DNA of 64,000 nucleotides from Bacteroidia bacterium (GTDB taxonomy: Bacteria; Bacteroidota; Bacteroidia; Bacteroidales; Azobacteroidaceae), in assembly GCA_025996895.1 (NCBI GenBank), contig BNTW01000005.1:1-64000 (forward strand). The letters run 5' to 3'. The number at the start of each line of letters is the position of its first letter. The stretch's first letter is position 1. The position numbers were made by a program, and so were the translations under genes. Below, one piece after another: positions 51,264 through 59,044 of this stretch. The notes under the pieces are model-generated. The model was not told the DNA's origin, ran no database searches, and saw nothing but the letters and a program-made list of their open reading frames with translations.

Positions 51264-52394
51264 TTAGATAACATCATAATTATCTAATAACCAATGATAT
51301 AAGAACATATCATAAATTTCATAAGTTGTTTCTTTTAGTGAAATTTGCTCTAAAATTATATCTTTTTCGCACAGAGTTTTCAAAAGTCGCTTGGAATTTG
51401 AGGGTGTACCGATTTTATATTTCATTAGGAAATTTTGGGCAGTTGGTTGGGTTATTTTGCCCTCTTTTGCAATGGCTATCAGGTAGTTCCATTGCGCAGT
51501 GGTAAGCAACTGCCGCAACTGATTGAAGGTTGTTGCCTGCTCGGCAAGCGTTTCGCGGCAGGCGTGAGTTACCATTTTGAGCGTGATTTCTTTTTCGCTG
51601 TATGAAAAAAGTTTGTTGCAAATATATTGTGTGTAAAAAGTGTAGTTTTTTGTCCAATCCAAAATAAAATCAACACACACTTTGCTAATCGTTATATTGC
51701 TCTTGTTGAACTGTTTAACGATAAATTTAGCATATTCTTTTCGGTCTATTTTTTCCAAACTCAAAAAACTTGTACTTTGATAAAAAGGACGTTTGGCATT
51801 GGAGAACATATCGTACATCACGCTGCGTTTGCTGCCGCAAAAAATGAAATTGATATTGTTAAGCGTCTGTATTTCAGAGCGTAATATCGCCTCCATATTT
51901 TTTTCAGGATAAGTGGTTATTTGCTGAAATTCGTCGATAGCAACAATTATTTTTTTGTCCTGTGCGTTGAGGAACTGCAAAATGCTTTTGAGCGTTTGCG
52001 GTTTTTGCGATTCCATTTGGTAGGAAATTTCGATTTGCGGCTGCCCCGTGATGCTGTCGTAACTGATGAGCGGGCGAAAACCACGCAAAAACTCCCAAAA
52101 TTTCTTGCCGATAGAGGTTTTTTCGGGGAACTTGTGGAAAATTGCCTCGCTCAACAGGCGGTTGAAATCCTCGATTGAGCGCGTGGGCATTATGTCCACA
52201 TACACGCAGCCGAAGTCCTTTAAATCTTCAAATGCACGGTGTATCAAACCCGTTTTTCCCATACGGCGCGGCGAAACAAGCGTGGTATTCACGCCGTTTC
52301 GCATATAAGTTTGCAACGATGCAATCTCTTTTTTTCTGTCGCAAAAATATTTCTTTGAAATATAACCACTTGTAATAAAAGGATTTACTTTCAT
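51264..52394 (-). CDS. Archaeal-type AAA ATPase (pfam01637-like)
   Basis: A 376-residue ATPase of a family common in archaea and Bacteroidota. 'FITSGYISKKYFCDRKKEIA' and 'TTLVSPRRMGKTGLIHRAFE' (Walker A variant RRMGKT) are followed by 'IIVAIDEFQQITTYPEKN' (Walker B), sensor 'NINFIFCGSKRSVMYDMFSN', and a C-terminal winged-helix part ('QWNYLIAIAKEGKITQPTAQ'). The ATG at 52392-52394 fits the family start, and a minus-strand TAACTTTG box lies 25 bases upstream. Function is unknown; these genes often occur in many scattered copies. Confidence 0.85.
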   Translation of the reverse strand: MKVNPFITSGYISKKYFCDRKKEIASLQTYMRNGVNTTLVSPRRMGKTGLIHRAFEDLKDFGCVYVDIMPTRSIEDFNRLLSEAIFHKFPEKTSIGKKFWEFLRGFRPLISYDSITGQPQIEISYQMESQKPQTLKSILQFLNAQDKKIIVAIDEFQQITTYPEKNMEAILRSEIQTLNNINFIFCGSKRSVMYDMFSNAKRPFYQSTSFLSLEKIDRKEYAKFIVKQFNKSNITISKVCVDFILDWTKNYTFYTQYICNKLFSYSEKEITLKMVTHACRETLAEQATTFNQLRQLLTTAQWNYLIAIAKEGKITQPTAQNFLMKYKIGTPSNSKRLLKTLCEKDIILEQISLKETTYEIYDMFLYHWLLDNYDVI

Positions 52395-52418
52395 ATTTTT
52401 ACCTGTTAAAAGTTTCTG

Positions 52419-52426
52419 CAAAGTTA
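52419..52426 (-). promoter_or_regulatory. -7 promoter box for the AAA ATPase gene
   Basis: Minus-strand TAACTTTG overlaps the first bases of the right-hand direct repeat, so the repeat and the promoter are joined. Confidence 0.6.
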
Positions 52427-52462
52427 CTGTTTATTTTTTAAATTACCTAATTTAGATTACTT
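52424..52462. repeat. Direct repeat flanking the AAA ATPase gene (right copy)
   Basis: See the left copy at 51207-51246. Here it is followed by extra TTAGGTAAT units. Confidence 0.8.
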
Positions 52463-52490
52463 TTTTTAGGTAATCTTTTTTAGGTAATTT
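52440..52490. promoter_or_regulatory. Inverted TTAGGTAAT motifs upstream of the AAA ATPase gene
   Basis: AAATTACCTAA (52440-52450) and TTAGGTAATTT (52480-52490) are exact inverted copies, with a further TTAGGTAAT at 52466-52474. Related TTAGATAAT motifs cluster just past the gene at 51236-51281. It may be an operator region for autoregulation. Confidence 0.45.
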
Positions 52491-52530
52491 ATTCTATCAT
52501 TTTCATCGCTCTGTCAAAATCCGATTGAAT

Positions 52531-52728
52531 TTACCCGCGACTATCCATGCTGTTTGGATCCGGATTGATCAATTCAATGAATTGCTGAATTTCGCTGTCC
52601 AGAAAATCGTCGTGTGCTTTTTTCTTTTTGTTCATAATATAGTCGTAGGTTTCACCTACAATATTTGCTTTCGGCTGAACGGTCTTTTCCTTCTTGGCCG
52701 GTTTGTTTGTTTTGCATTGCATAATCAT
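52531..52728 (-). CDS. Small basic hypothetical protein
   Basis: A 65-residue protein ('KPAKKEKTVQPKANIVGETY', 'DYIMNKKKKAHDDFLDSEIQ', 'QFIELINPDPNSMDSRG'). The N-terminus is Lys-rich and the C-terminus acidic. It starts 7 bases after the MFS transporter gene on the same strand, with an alternative ATG at 52720-52722. No family is recognised. The coding pattern and close spacing support a real gene. Confidence 0.6.
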   Translation of the reverse strand: MIMQCKTNKPAKKEKTVQPKANIVGETYDYIMNKKKKAHDDFLDSEIQQFIELINPDPNSMDSRG

Positions 52729-52734
52729 TTGTTT

Positions 52735-54084
52735 TTATTTGTTTTCAATATTTGGTTTTTCCAATCCGTAGCCCATTTTTTTGTCGATGGCTTTTAAGGT
52801 CAATGCAACAATCAAGGCCAGAATAGCAAAACCGGTAAAAATTACTTCCGGCAGGGTGTAGTCGTAGCCGACTTCCGCCCCAGACGTGGAGATAATACAA
52901 TAGTTTTCAAGTACTTTGCCAATCAAAAACGGTACGCCCATCAAGCCGATGTTTTGAATGTAGAAAGTCATAGCATACGCCGAGCCGAGTTGTTTTTCGG
53001 GAATGATTTTAGCCAATGCCGGCCACATGGCAGACGGGACTAACGAAAACGCAATGCCCAAAATAATCATTAAGGCAACGGCAATCACCCAATTATTCAG
53101 AAACGGAACGGCAAACAAGGCATGGACAAACACCAGCAACGCTGCACCAATCACCATAATTGTTGCGCCTTTCCCCTTTTTGTCATAAATGCTTCCGAAA
53201 ATCGGCGTCAATAACAGTGTTCCAAACGGCAACATTGATGGAATGACACCCGCCAATTCGTCCGAAACATGGAATTTATGTATCATAAAACTCGTAGCAA
53301 ATTTCAGGAACGGAAATACGCAAGAATAAAACAGCAGGCAGAGCAGGGCAATCAGCCAGAAGCCTTTGTTTTTCACGATTAAACCTAAATCGGCCAATTT
53401 AAAACTTTCTTCCGGCTCAACGTCGTTTGCCAAATTTTCCTTTTCAAGATCTTTTTCCATAAAGGTATAGATGAAAAAAGCAGCCAACCCGATTAACATC
53501 AAAATTATTCCGAGCAGAAGCGGAGCGGAAACGGAAGGCGGAGAAAACAGTCGCGCAAACGGAAGCGGAATGACCAACGCAAAAGCCGTCCCGATACGTG
53601 CAATACCGACTTGAACGCCCATCGCCAACGCTAATTCTTTTCCTTTAAACCAGTGGACAATAATCTTGCTGACGGTTATTCCGGCAGTTTCCGCGCCAAC
53701 GGCAAACAGTGCATAACCCAACGCCGCATAAACGACTTGCGCTTTGTAACCGAAAATCAGCTGAGTAGGGTCAAAATTTCCGACAACGGCAAAGTACTGA
53801 ATGGCTGTTCCGACCACCATAATCATTGCCGCCAGCATGCCGGTAAAGCGGACACCTTTTTTATCCAGCACAATCCCACCGACCAGCAACATCAGTAAAA
53901 ACACGTTAAACCAGCCGTAGGCACTCATAAAATAGCCGAAATCGTCGGCGTTCCAGCCTTCGGTTTCACGCAACAAATCCATCAACGGCGAAAGGAGGTC
54001 GGTAACTAAATAGGCTCCCAACATCAGGAACGATATAAGGCCTAACACCGTCCATCTTTTTACTTTTGAATCTCTAATACCCAT
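52735..54084 (-). CDS. Major facilitator superfamily transporter
   Basis: A 449-residue integral membrane protein with twelve predicted helices. The conserved loop after helix 2 is 'VGGIVLDKKGVRFTGMLAAM', and a second-half counterpart is 'FGSIYDKKGKGATIMVIGAA'. The central cytoplasmic loop is around residue 225 ('NLANDVEPEESFKL'). It resembles organic-anion/OFA-type carriers, but the substrate cannot be told. It lies 17 bases downstream of folC and ahead of a small hypothetical gene. Confidence 0.88.
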   Translation of the reverse strand: MGIRDSKVKRWTVLGLISFLMLGAYLVTDLLSPLMDLLRETEGWNADDFGYFMSAYGWFNVFLLMLLVGGIVLDKKGVRFTGMLAAMIMVVGTAIQYFAVVGNFDPTQLIFGYKAQVVYAALGYALFAVGAETAGITVSKIIVHWFKGKELALAMGVQVGIARIGTAFALVIPLPFARLFSPPSVSAPLLLGIILMLIGLAAFFIYTFMEKDLEKENLANDVEPEESFKLADLGLIVKNKGFWLIALLCLLFYSCVFPFLKFATSFMIHKFHVSDELAGVIPSMLPFGTLLLTPIFGSIYDKKGKGATIMVIGAALLVFVHALFAVPFLNNWVIAVALMIILGIAFSLVPSAMWPALAKIIPEKQLGSAYAMTFYIQNIGLMGVPFLIGKVLENYCIISTSGAEVGYDYTLPEVIFTGFAILALIVALTLKAIDKKMGYGLEKPNIENK

Positions 54085-54092
54085 ACTATAAT

Positions 54093-54116
54093 AATTACGA
54101 ATTACAAATTACGAAT
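54093..54116. repeat. Short 'attacgaatt' repeat at the folC 3' end
   Basis: 'AATTACGAATTACAAATTAC' followed by GAAT, the same style of unit as the CGTAATT run inside mfd (20457-20477) read on the other strand. It supplies the last codons and stop of folC. Confidence 0.55.
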
Positions 54117-55394
54117 GTTTAAAAAATCGGCAACAATAAATGTGCTTCCGCCCACAAAGATAAAATCTTTTTTCGTAGCGATTTGCTTCGCAACTGAAAA
54201 AGCTTCGGCAACGGTCGGAAAAATACTACCTTTCAATCCGAATTTTTCCGCTTGTTCGGCCAATAGATGCGCATCTAACGCGCGTGGAATGTTTGCCTGC
54301 GTGAAATAATAGATAGCGTCTTTAGGCAGCAAAGCCAAAACGGCGGAAATATCTTTGTCATTGACCATTCCGAAAATGATGTGCAGTTTGTCGTAGTGTT
54401 CCGCTTTCAACTGCCGGACGATGTATTGCATTCCGCCCACATTGTGGCCGGTGTCTAACACGATTTTCGGATGATGCTGAATAATTTGCCAGCGTCCCAT
54501 CAGTCCGGTGTTTTCAATCACGTAGCGAAATCCTTTATAAACGGCTTTTGGTGGAATATTGAAAATTCCCTTTTTCAGCCATTCGATAGCACACAAAACC
54601 GTACTTGCATTTTTTTCTTGGGCATAACCGCCCAATTCGTCTATTAATTCGGGATAAGCATCTGTTTCAAATTCCCAATAGCCCGAAGGTAGTAGCTTGG
54701 ACGAACGAATGGGATTTTCCTCTTGGGCAAAAATCAAATCGCTTGCATGTGTGCGGTGGTGTGTTTCCAAAAATACCTCTTTCACTTCCCCTTCCGCTTC
54801 ACCGATTACGACCGGTATGCCGGGCTTGATAATTCCGGCTTTTTCGCGGGCAATCGCTGGCAAAGTGTTTCCCAGTAAATTTGTGTGGTCGAAACTGATG
54901 TTTGTAATAATACTCAACACCGGCGTAATCACGTTCGTACAATCCAGCCGTCCGCCGAGACCGACCTCGATAACGGCAACATCGACCGTTTCTTCGGCAA
55001 AATACGCAAATGCCATTCCGGTCGTGAGTTCAAAAAAAGAAGGTTGGATTTCCTCGAAAAAAGTTTTGTGTCGAGCGACAAAATCTACGACAAACGCTTG
55101 TGAAATCATTTTTCCGTTGATTTTAATTCGTTCGCGGAAATCCGACAAGTGAGGCGATGTGTAAAGTCCGACCTTATAGCCGGCCTCCTGTAAGACAGAC
55201 GCCAAGAGATGCGAAACCGAGCCTTTGCCGTTCGTTCCGGCCACATGAATGGTTTTGTATTTTGTATGCGGAAAACTCAAATGCTTATCTATAAGGAAGG
55301 TATTTTCCATACCTTCCTTATAGGCTGCACTGCCCTTTTGTTGAAACATCGGGGCAAAATCATACAAATACCGAATCGTTTCGTCGTAAGTCAT
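54102..55394 (-). CDS. folC: Bifunctional folylpolyglutamate synthase / dihydrofolate synthase
   Basis: A 430-residue Mur-ligase-like enzyme that adds glutamate to dihydropteroate and folates. Motifs: 'IHVAGTNGKGSVSHLLASVL' (ATP loop at 52-59), 'GLYTSPHLSDFRERIKING', 'AVIEVGLGGRLDCTNVITP', 'ISFDHTNLLGNTLPAIAREK' and 'IVLDTGHNVGGMQ'. Full length. The C-terminal 'IRNL' is encoded by a short intergenic-type repeat, so the native end may have been altered slightly. It works two steps after folP (6344). Confidence 0.95.
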   Translation of the reverse strand: MTYDETIRYLYDFAPMFQQKGSAAYKEGMENTFLIDKHLSFPHTKYKTIHVAGTNGKGSVSHLLASVLQEAGYKVGLYTSPHLSDFRERIKINGKMISQAFVVDFVARHKTFFEEIQPSFFELTTGMAFAYFAEETVDVAVIEVGLGGRLDCTNVITPVLSIITNISFDHTNLLGNTLPAIAREKAGIIKPGIPVVIGEAEGEVKEVFLETHHRTHASDLIFAQEENPIRSSKLLPSGYWEFETDAYPELIDELGGYAQEKNASTVLCAIEWLKKGIFNIPPKAVYKGFRYVIENTGLMGRWQIIQHHPKIVLDTGHNVGGMQYIVRQLKAEHYDKLHIIFGMVNDKDISAVLALLPKDAIYYFTQANIPRALDAHLLAEQAEKFGLKGSIFPTVAEAFSVAKQIATKKDFIFVGGSTFIVADFLNIRNL

Positions 55395-55424
55395 TTTACA
55401 CTAACTTTACGGCAAAGATACGAA

Positions 55425-55940
55425 TTAAAGGAGTGATTGCAAATAGTCCAAAAATTCGTGATTTGTCCAGTTTCCATCGAAAAATCGGCCATTTACGAAG
55501 AATGTAGGTGTGCCTTCCACCCCGGCTTTATTTCCGGATTCTATATCCTCTTCGACCTTTTCGATAGTTGGCTGGCTGCCGAAATCTTTCTTGAATTTTT
55601 CGATGTCGATGCCGATTTCTTTGGCATATTTCACAAGGGAAGCATCGTCGAGATAGCGTTGATTATCAAACAGCATGTCGTTCATTTCCCAAAATTTCTG
55701 CTGAACAGCTGCTGTTTCGGCAGCAATAGCCGCGTTCACCGCATGTGGGTGTAGCTGCTGCAACGGATAATTACGGAAAACCACCTGCAAGCGGTCGCCT
55801 AATCTTTTTTGCAAATCTTTTACGATGTAATGTGCCTGACGGCAATAAGGACATTGATAATCTGCATATTCAATCAACGTGATAACTGCATTCGGTTGTC
55901 CTTGAACATGATCTGACTGGGTGACTTTTTCTAAGTTCAT
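55425..55940 (-). CDS. DsbA-like thioredoxin-fold protein
   Basis: A 171-residue protein with the redox motif 'YADYQCPYCRQAH' (Cys30, Cys33), a helical insert ('AAETAAVQQKFWEMNDMLF') and the cis-Pro loop 'GVEGTPTFFVNGRFFDG'. No signal peptide is visible, so it is probably cytoplasmic, resembling the thioredoxin-like domain found with or fused to NhaA antiporters. Its role would be thiol redox exchange. It lies between folC and the Crp/Fnr gene, all on the minus strand. Confidence 0.88.
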   Translation of the reverse strand: MNLEKVTQSDHVQGQPNAVITLIEYADYQCPYCRQAHYIVKDLQKRLGDRLQVVFRNYPLQQLHPHAVNAAIAAETAAVQQKFWEMNDMLFDNQRYLDDASLVKYAKEIGIDIEKFKKDFGSQPTIEKVEEDIESGNKAGVEGTPTFFVNGRFFDGNWTNHEFLDYLQSLL

Positions 55941-56020
55941 AATAAAATTTATTTTTAATGTTTATACTATGTAATATATAAACAAACAACTCGCCAAATT
56001 GTTCTGCAAAAATGAAAATT

Positions 56021-56719
56021 TTATCCTAATTTGCTGATTTTCCTCAATTTTTCTTCGTCGATTATCTTGATTTTACGACCGTCCAATGCAATGATTTTTT
56101 CCGCGACAAAGGTAGATAATGTGCGAATAGCGTTCGAGGTGGTCATATTGGAAAGGTTGGCCAAGTCCTCGCGTGACAAGTAAATATTAATATTGGCGTC
56201 TTCTTCCAATCCATAACTGTCTATCAGAAAAATTAACGATTCTGCCAACCGTCCGCGCACATGTTTTTGTGTCAAATTGACAGTCCGTTCGTCGGCAACG
56301 CCCAAATCGACCGAAAGTTGTCGGATGAAAAATTGGCAAACATCATAATTGTGCTTCATGATTTCCGTTATCACTTCCATCGGGATTAAACAAATGGTAG
56401 AAGCTTCCACAGATGCCGCGTCGGTCAAATATTTTTCTCCGGCAAAATAGGCACGGTAAGCAAAATATTGAACAGGACGTATCATACGCGTAATCTGACT
56501 GCGTCCGCCCACACCTTTCTTGTAAATTTTCACTTTGCCTTTGAGCAGGCACATCAGGTCTTTGGGCACTTCGGCTTCGGAATAAATCTGCTGGTTTTTC
56601 TTGTAATCCTGCACGACAGCACTTTCCCGAAGCAATTCACGCTCCTGAGCATTCAGTAATCTCCATACTTCGTTTAAACTCGTTGAGAAATCAATTACTT
56701 TATTCTGCTTCTCGTGCAT
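56021..56719 (-). CDS. Crp/Fnr-family transcriptional regulator
   Basis: A 232-residue regulator: an N-terminal cyclic-nucleotide-binding-like fold ('YKKNQQIYSEAEVPKDLMCL', 'LKGKVKIYKKGVGGRSQI'), a long dimer helix, and a C-terminal HTH_CRP domain ('YLSREDLANLSNMTTSNAIR', 'TLSTFVAEKIIALDGRKIKI'). No Fnr-type cysteine cluster is seen, so oxygen sensing through iron-sulfur is unlikely. The start is the ATG at 56717-56719, supported by a TACCTTTG box 29 bases upstream; the longer frame would begin over the promoter. Confidence 0.9.
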   Translation of the reverse strand: MHEKQNKVIDFSTSLNEVWRLLNAQERELLRESAVVQDYKKNQQIYSEAEVPKDLMCLLKGKVKIYKKGVGGRSQITRMIRPVQYFAYRAYFAGEKYLTDAASVEASTICLIPMEVITEIMKHNYDVCQFFIRQLSVDLGVADERTVNLTQKHVRGRLAESLIFLIDSYGLEEDANINIYLSREDLANLSNMTTSNAIRTLSTFVAEKIIALDGRKIKIIDEEKLRKISKLG

Positions 56720-56747
56720 TTGTGTTTTATAACCATGTTTTACAGCA

Positions 56748-56755
56748 CAAAGGTA
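56748..56755 (-). promoter_or_regulatory. -7 promoter box for the Crp/Fnr gene
   Basis: Minus-strand TACCTTTG, a clean TAnnTTTG match that fixes the start at 56719. Confidence 0.6.
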
Positions 56756-56814
56756 CATTTTTTTTTCAATAATGATATAAATTCCAAGTTATTTATCTAA
56801 CTTTATCGCTTATT

Positions 56815-58980
56815 ATGTATCGGAAACTATTATACAGGATTGTTACAGGGATATACTTCCTTGTTTATCCTGTTTTTCTTTTTTCTCAAAATCCGTTAAA
56901 CAAAGCCGATAGTATCATAGCAGAAGCCTTGAAACACAGGGATTTATATGGCAAATACATTCAGGAATATGATGCGCAAATGTATATCAAGGGCAGTACG
57001 CATGTGATGAAAAAGAATAAGTTGTCTAAATTTGCACCCGATTTTTTGTATTTAGACAAGAAACGAAACAATTCGTTTGTCGAAGCCTTGGTCGATGTAC
57101 ATTACACCCGTCCGCATTTCTTCACGCAGAAAATCGAAGCATTGAACGGCAATAAACTGCACGCAGGAGATATTCGGGACAGGGTAATGCCGTTTTTGAA
57201 CAGTAATATTTATAGTTCGACCATTTTCAACAATCAGGTGGTCATGCCCGGCATTCGCGACGTTTTCAACTATTACCGTTTTGAATATGTTTCGACCAAA
57301 GATACGTTAGACAAAAAGATTCATCATATCCGGATTATTCCGAAAATACGCAGTCAGAAATTAGTATCGGGATACATCGATATTGTCGATGAAATGGGCA
57401 ATATTTCGCATTTAGACCTTTGGGGAACCTGGGAATTTTTCGACTTCCGGATGGAAACGGATTTTGGATTGGAAAAGAAAAATTTTCTGCTTCCGCTTAC
57501 TACAACGCTCACCTTTCATCTTAAATTATTGGGCAACGAAACCGAAAGCCGGTATTATTCGCAATACGAATATCATGAAATAAAATTGAATAATTGGGAA
57601 AACAAAAAGCCGAAAACCGATTATGATTTGAGTGAATATTTTACCGTTCAATCCGATTCTATTCCGTTTATTCGGGATACGCTGTTTTGGCAAAAAAATC
57701 GCCCGGTTCCGTTATCGCCTTACGAAGCTTCGCTGATTGATGCCGAAAAAACAGTTCAGAAACCGGATAATGCTACTATTGTCGGAGGACAATCTCTTAC
57801 ACAAGCTACACAAGGGTTGATTATTCCGAAAAAATTCAGTTACAACGATACACAATTTTCATATTCGGGGCTAATTAATCCATTGAAAATCAGTTACTCT
57901 AAATTGGACGGTATTGTGTATTGGCAACAACTCAAATTGCATAAACAATTTCCGAACGGCAGGGAATTTCAATTTCAGCCTGATTTGGGCATTTTGTTTC
58001 AACGGAAAGAAGTCTATTTTCGGATACCGGTTTCATGGCTGTTTGCTTCCAAAAAATTCGGGAAAATTTACTATAATTTCGGTAATCGAAATCAAGCGTT
58101 CAGTTCCAAAACGATCGATGAAATCAATAAAAAAATGCAGGGAAACATTGATTTCGATGACTTGGATTTGAAATATTATCGCCACCTTTACATGGAGCTG
58201 AAAGCGCAATACGAAATTACGAACGGTCTGATTTTAAACGGCGGTTGGGATTATGATTGGTATATTCCGGTAAAGGAAAAGGAAGGAAATTCTAAATCTC
58301 CGCTGAGAAGCATGCCGAGCGAGATAAACGACGATGTTATTGACCTTGTCTTAAATCAATATCGTTCGGCTGCACCGGTCATCGGATTGACTTGGACACC
58401 CGGCCAATTTTACTGTATTCATCGAGAAAAAAAGGAATATATCAGCTCGCATTTTCCAACTTTTTCTATCGAATATGCGCGCGGGATAAGAGGCATTTTT
58501 GAGAGCAACAGCCACTACGAACGGATTGAAATGGACATACAGCAAAAAATTCCGCTGGGCTTGTTGCGTTCGTTCCATTATTACATCGGTGCCGGCTGTT
58601 TTACCAACACGCAATCGGTTTATTTTGCGGACTTTAAGAATTTTCAACGGCGCAATATTCCGCTTTCGTGGAACGACCCGATTGGCGGGACGTTCCACCT
58701 TTTGAGTAGTGAATGGTACAATGCTTCCGACAAATACCTGCAAAGCCATTTCATGTATGAGTCGCCGTTTTTCATTTTGCGATTTTTTAAGGGGCTGGCG
58801 AAAGACATTGTCAAAGAACGGATTTACGTCAGTCAATTATACACTCCTGTACACCCCTGCTACACAGAAATTGGTTACGGTGTAGGAAATTTCCTGTTGA
58901 ACGCCGGCATTTTCGTATCGCTCAATAAAGGGAAATATGAAGGCATCGGTGCTAAATTTGCGTTTGAATTAGGACGGTAA
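56815..58980 (+). CDS. DUF5686 family outer-membrane protein
   Basis: A 721-residue exported protein with an N-terminal signal ('IVTGIYFLVYPVFLFSQ'). DUF5686 features: 'ALKHRDLYGKYIQEYDAQMY', 'MKKNKLSKFAPDFLYLDKK', 'VVMPGIRDVFNYYRFEYV' and 'RIIPKIRSQKLVSGYIDIVD', then a long beta-barrel-like C-terminal half ending 'NLLNAGIFVSLNKGKYEGIG' and 'AKFAFELGR'. This is shorter than many family members because the usual N-terminal carboxypeptidase-regulatory domain is absent. Function is unknown. A defence-type island follows directly. Confidence 0.85.
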   Translation: MYRKLLYRIVTGIYFLVYPVFLFSQNPLNKADSIIAEALKHRDLYGKYIQEYDAQMYIKGSTHVMKKNKLSKFAPDFLYLDKKRNNSFVEALVDVHYTRPHFFTQKIEALNGNKLHAGDIRDRVMPFLNSNIYSSTIFNNQVVMPGIRDVFNYYRFEYVSTKDTLDKKIHHIRIIPKIRSQKLVSGYIDIVDEMGNISHLDLWGTWEFFDFRMETDFGLEKKNFLLPLTTTLTFHLKLLGNETESRYYSQYEYHEIKLNNWENKKPKTDYDLSEYFTVQSDSIPFIRDTLFWQKNRPVPLSPYEASLIDAEKTVQKPDNATIVGGQSLTQATQGLIIPKKFSYNDTQFSYSGLINPLKISYSKLDGIVYWQQLKLHKQFPNGREFQFQPDLGILFQRKEVYFRIPVSWLFASKKFGKIYYNFGNRNQAFSSKTIDEINKKMQGNIDFDDLDLKYYRHLYMELKAQYEITNGLILNGGWDYDWYIPVKEKEGNSKSPLRSMPSEINDDVIDLVLNQYRSAAPVIGLTWTPGQFYCIHREKKEYISSHFPTFSIEYARGIRGIFESNSHYERIEMDIQQKIPLGLLRSFHYYIGAGCFTNTQSVYFADFKNFQRRNIPLSWNDPIGGTFHLLSSEWYNASDKYLQSHFMYESPFFILRFFKGLAKDIVKERIYVSQLYTPVHPCYTEIGYGVGNFLLNAGIFVSLNKGKYEGIGAKFAFELGR

Positions 58981-59019
58981 AATTGGAGTAAAAGCATTTT
59001 TTTCTATCAATAAATAGTT

Positions 59020-59027
59020 GTATATTT
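59020..59027 (+). promoter_or_regulatory. -7 promoter box for the methyltransferase gene
   Basis: TATATTTG matches TAnnTTTG, 18 bases before the ATG at 59045. 'GGGGA' at 59033-59037 may act as a ribosome site. Confidence 0.6.
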
Positions 59028-59044
59028 GCGAAGGGGAATTCACT

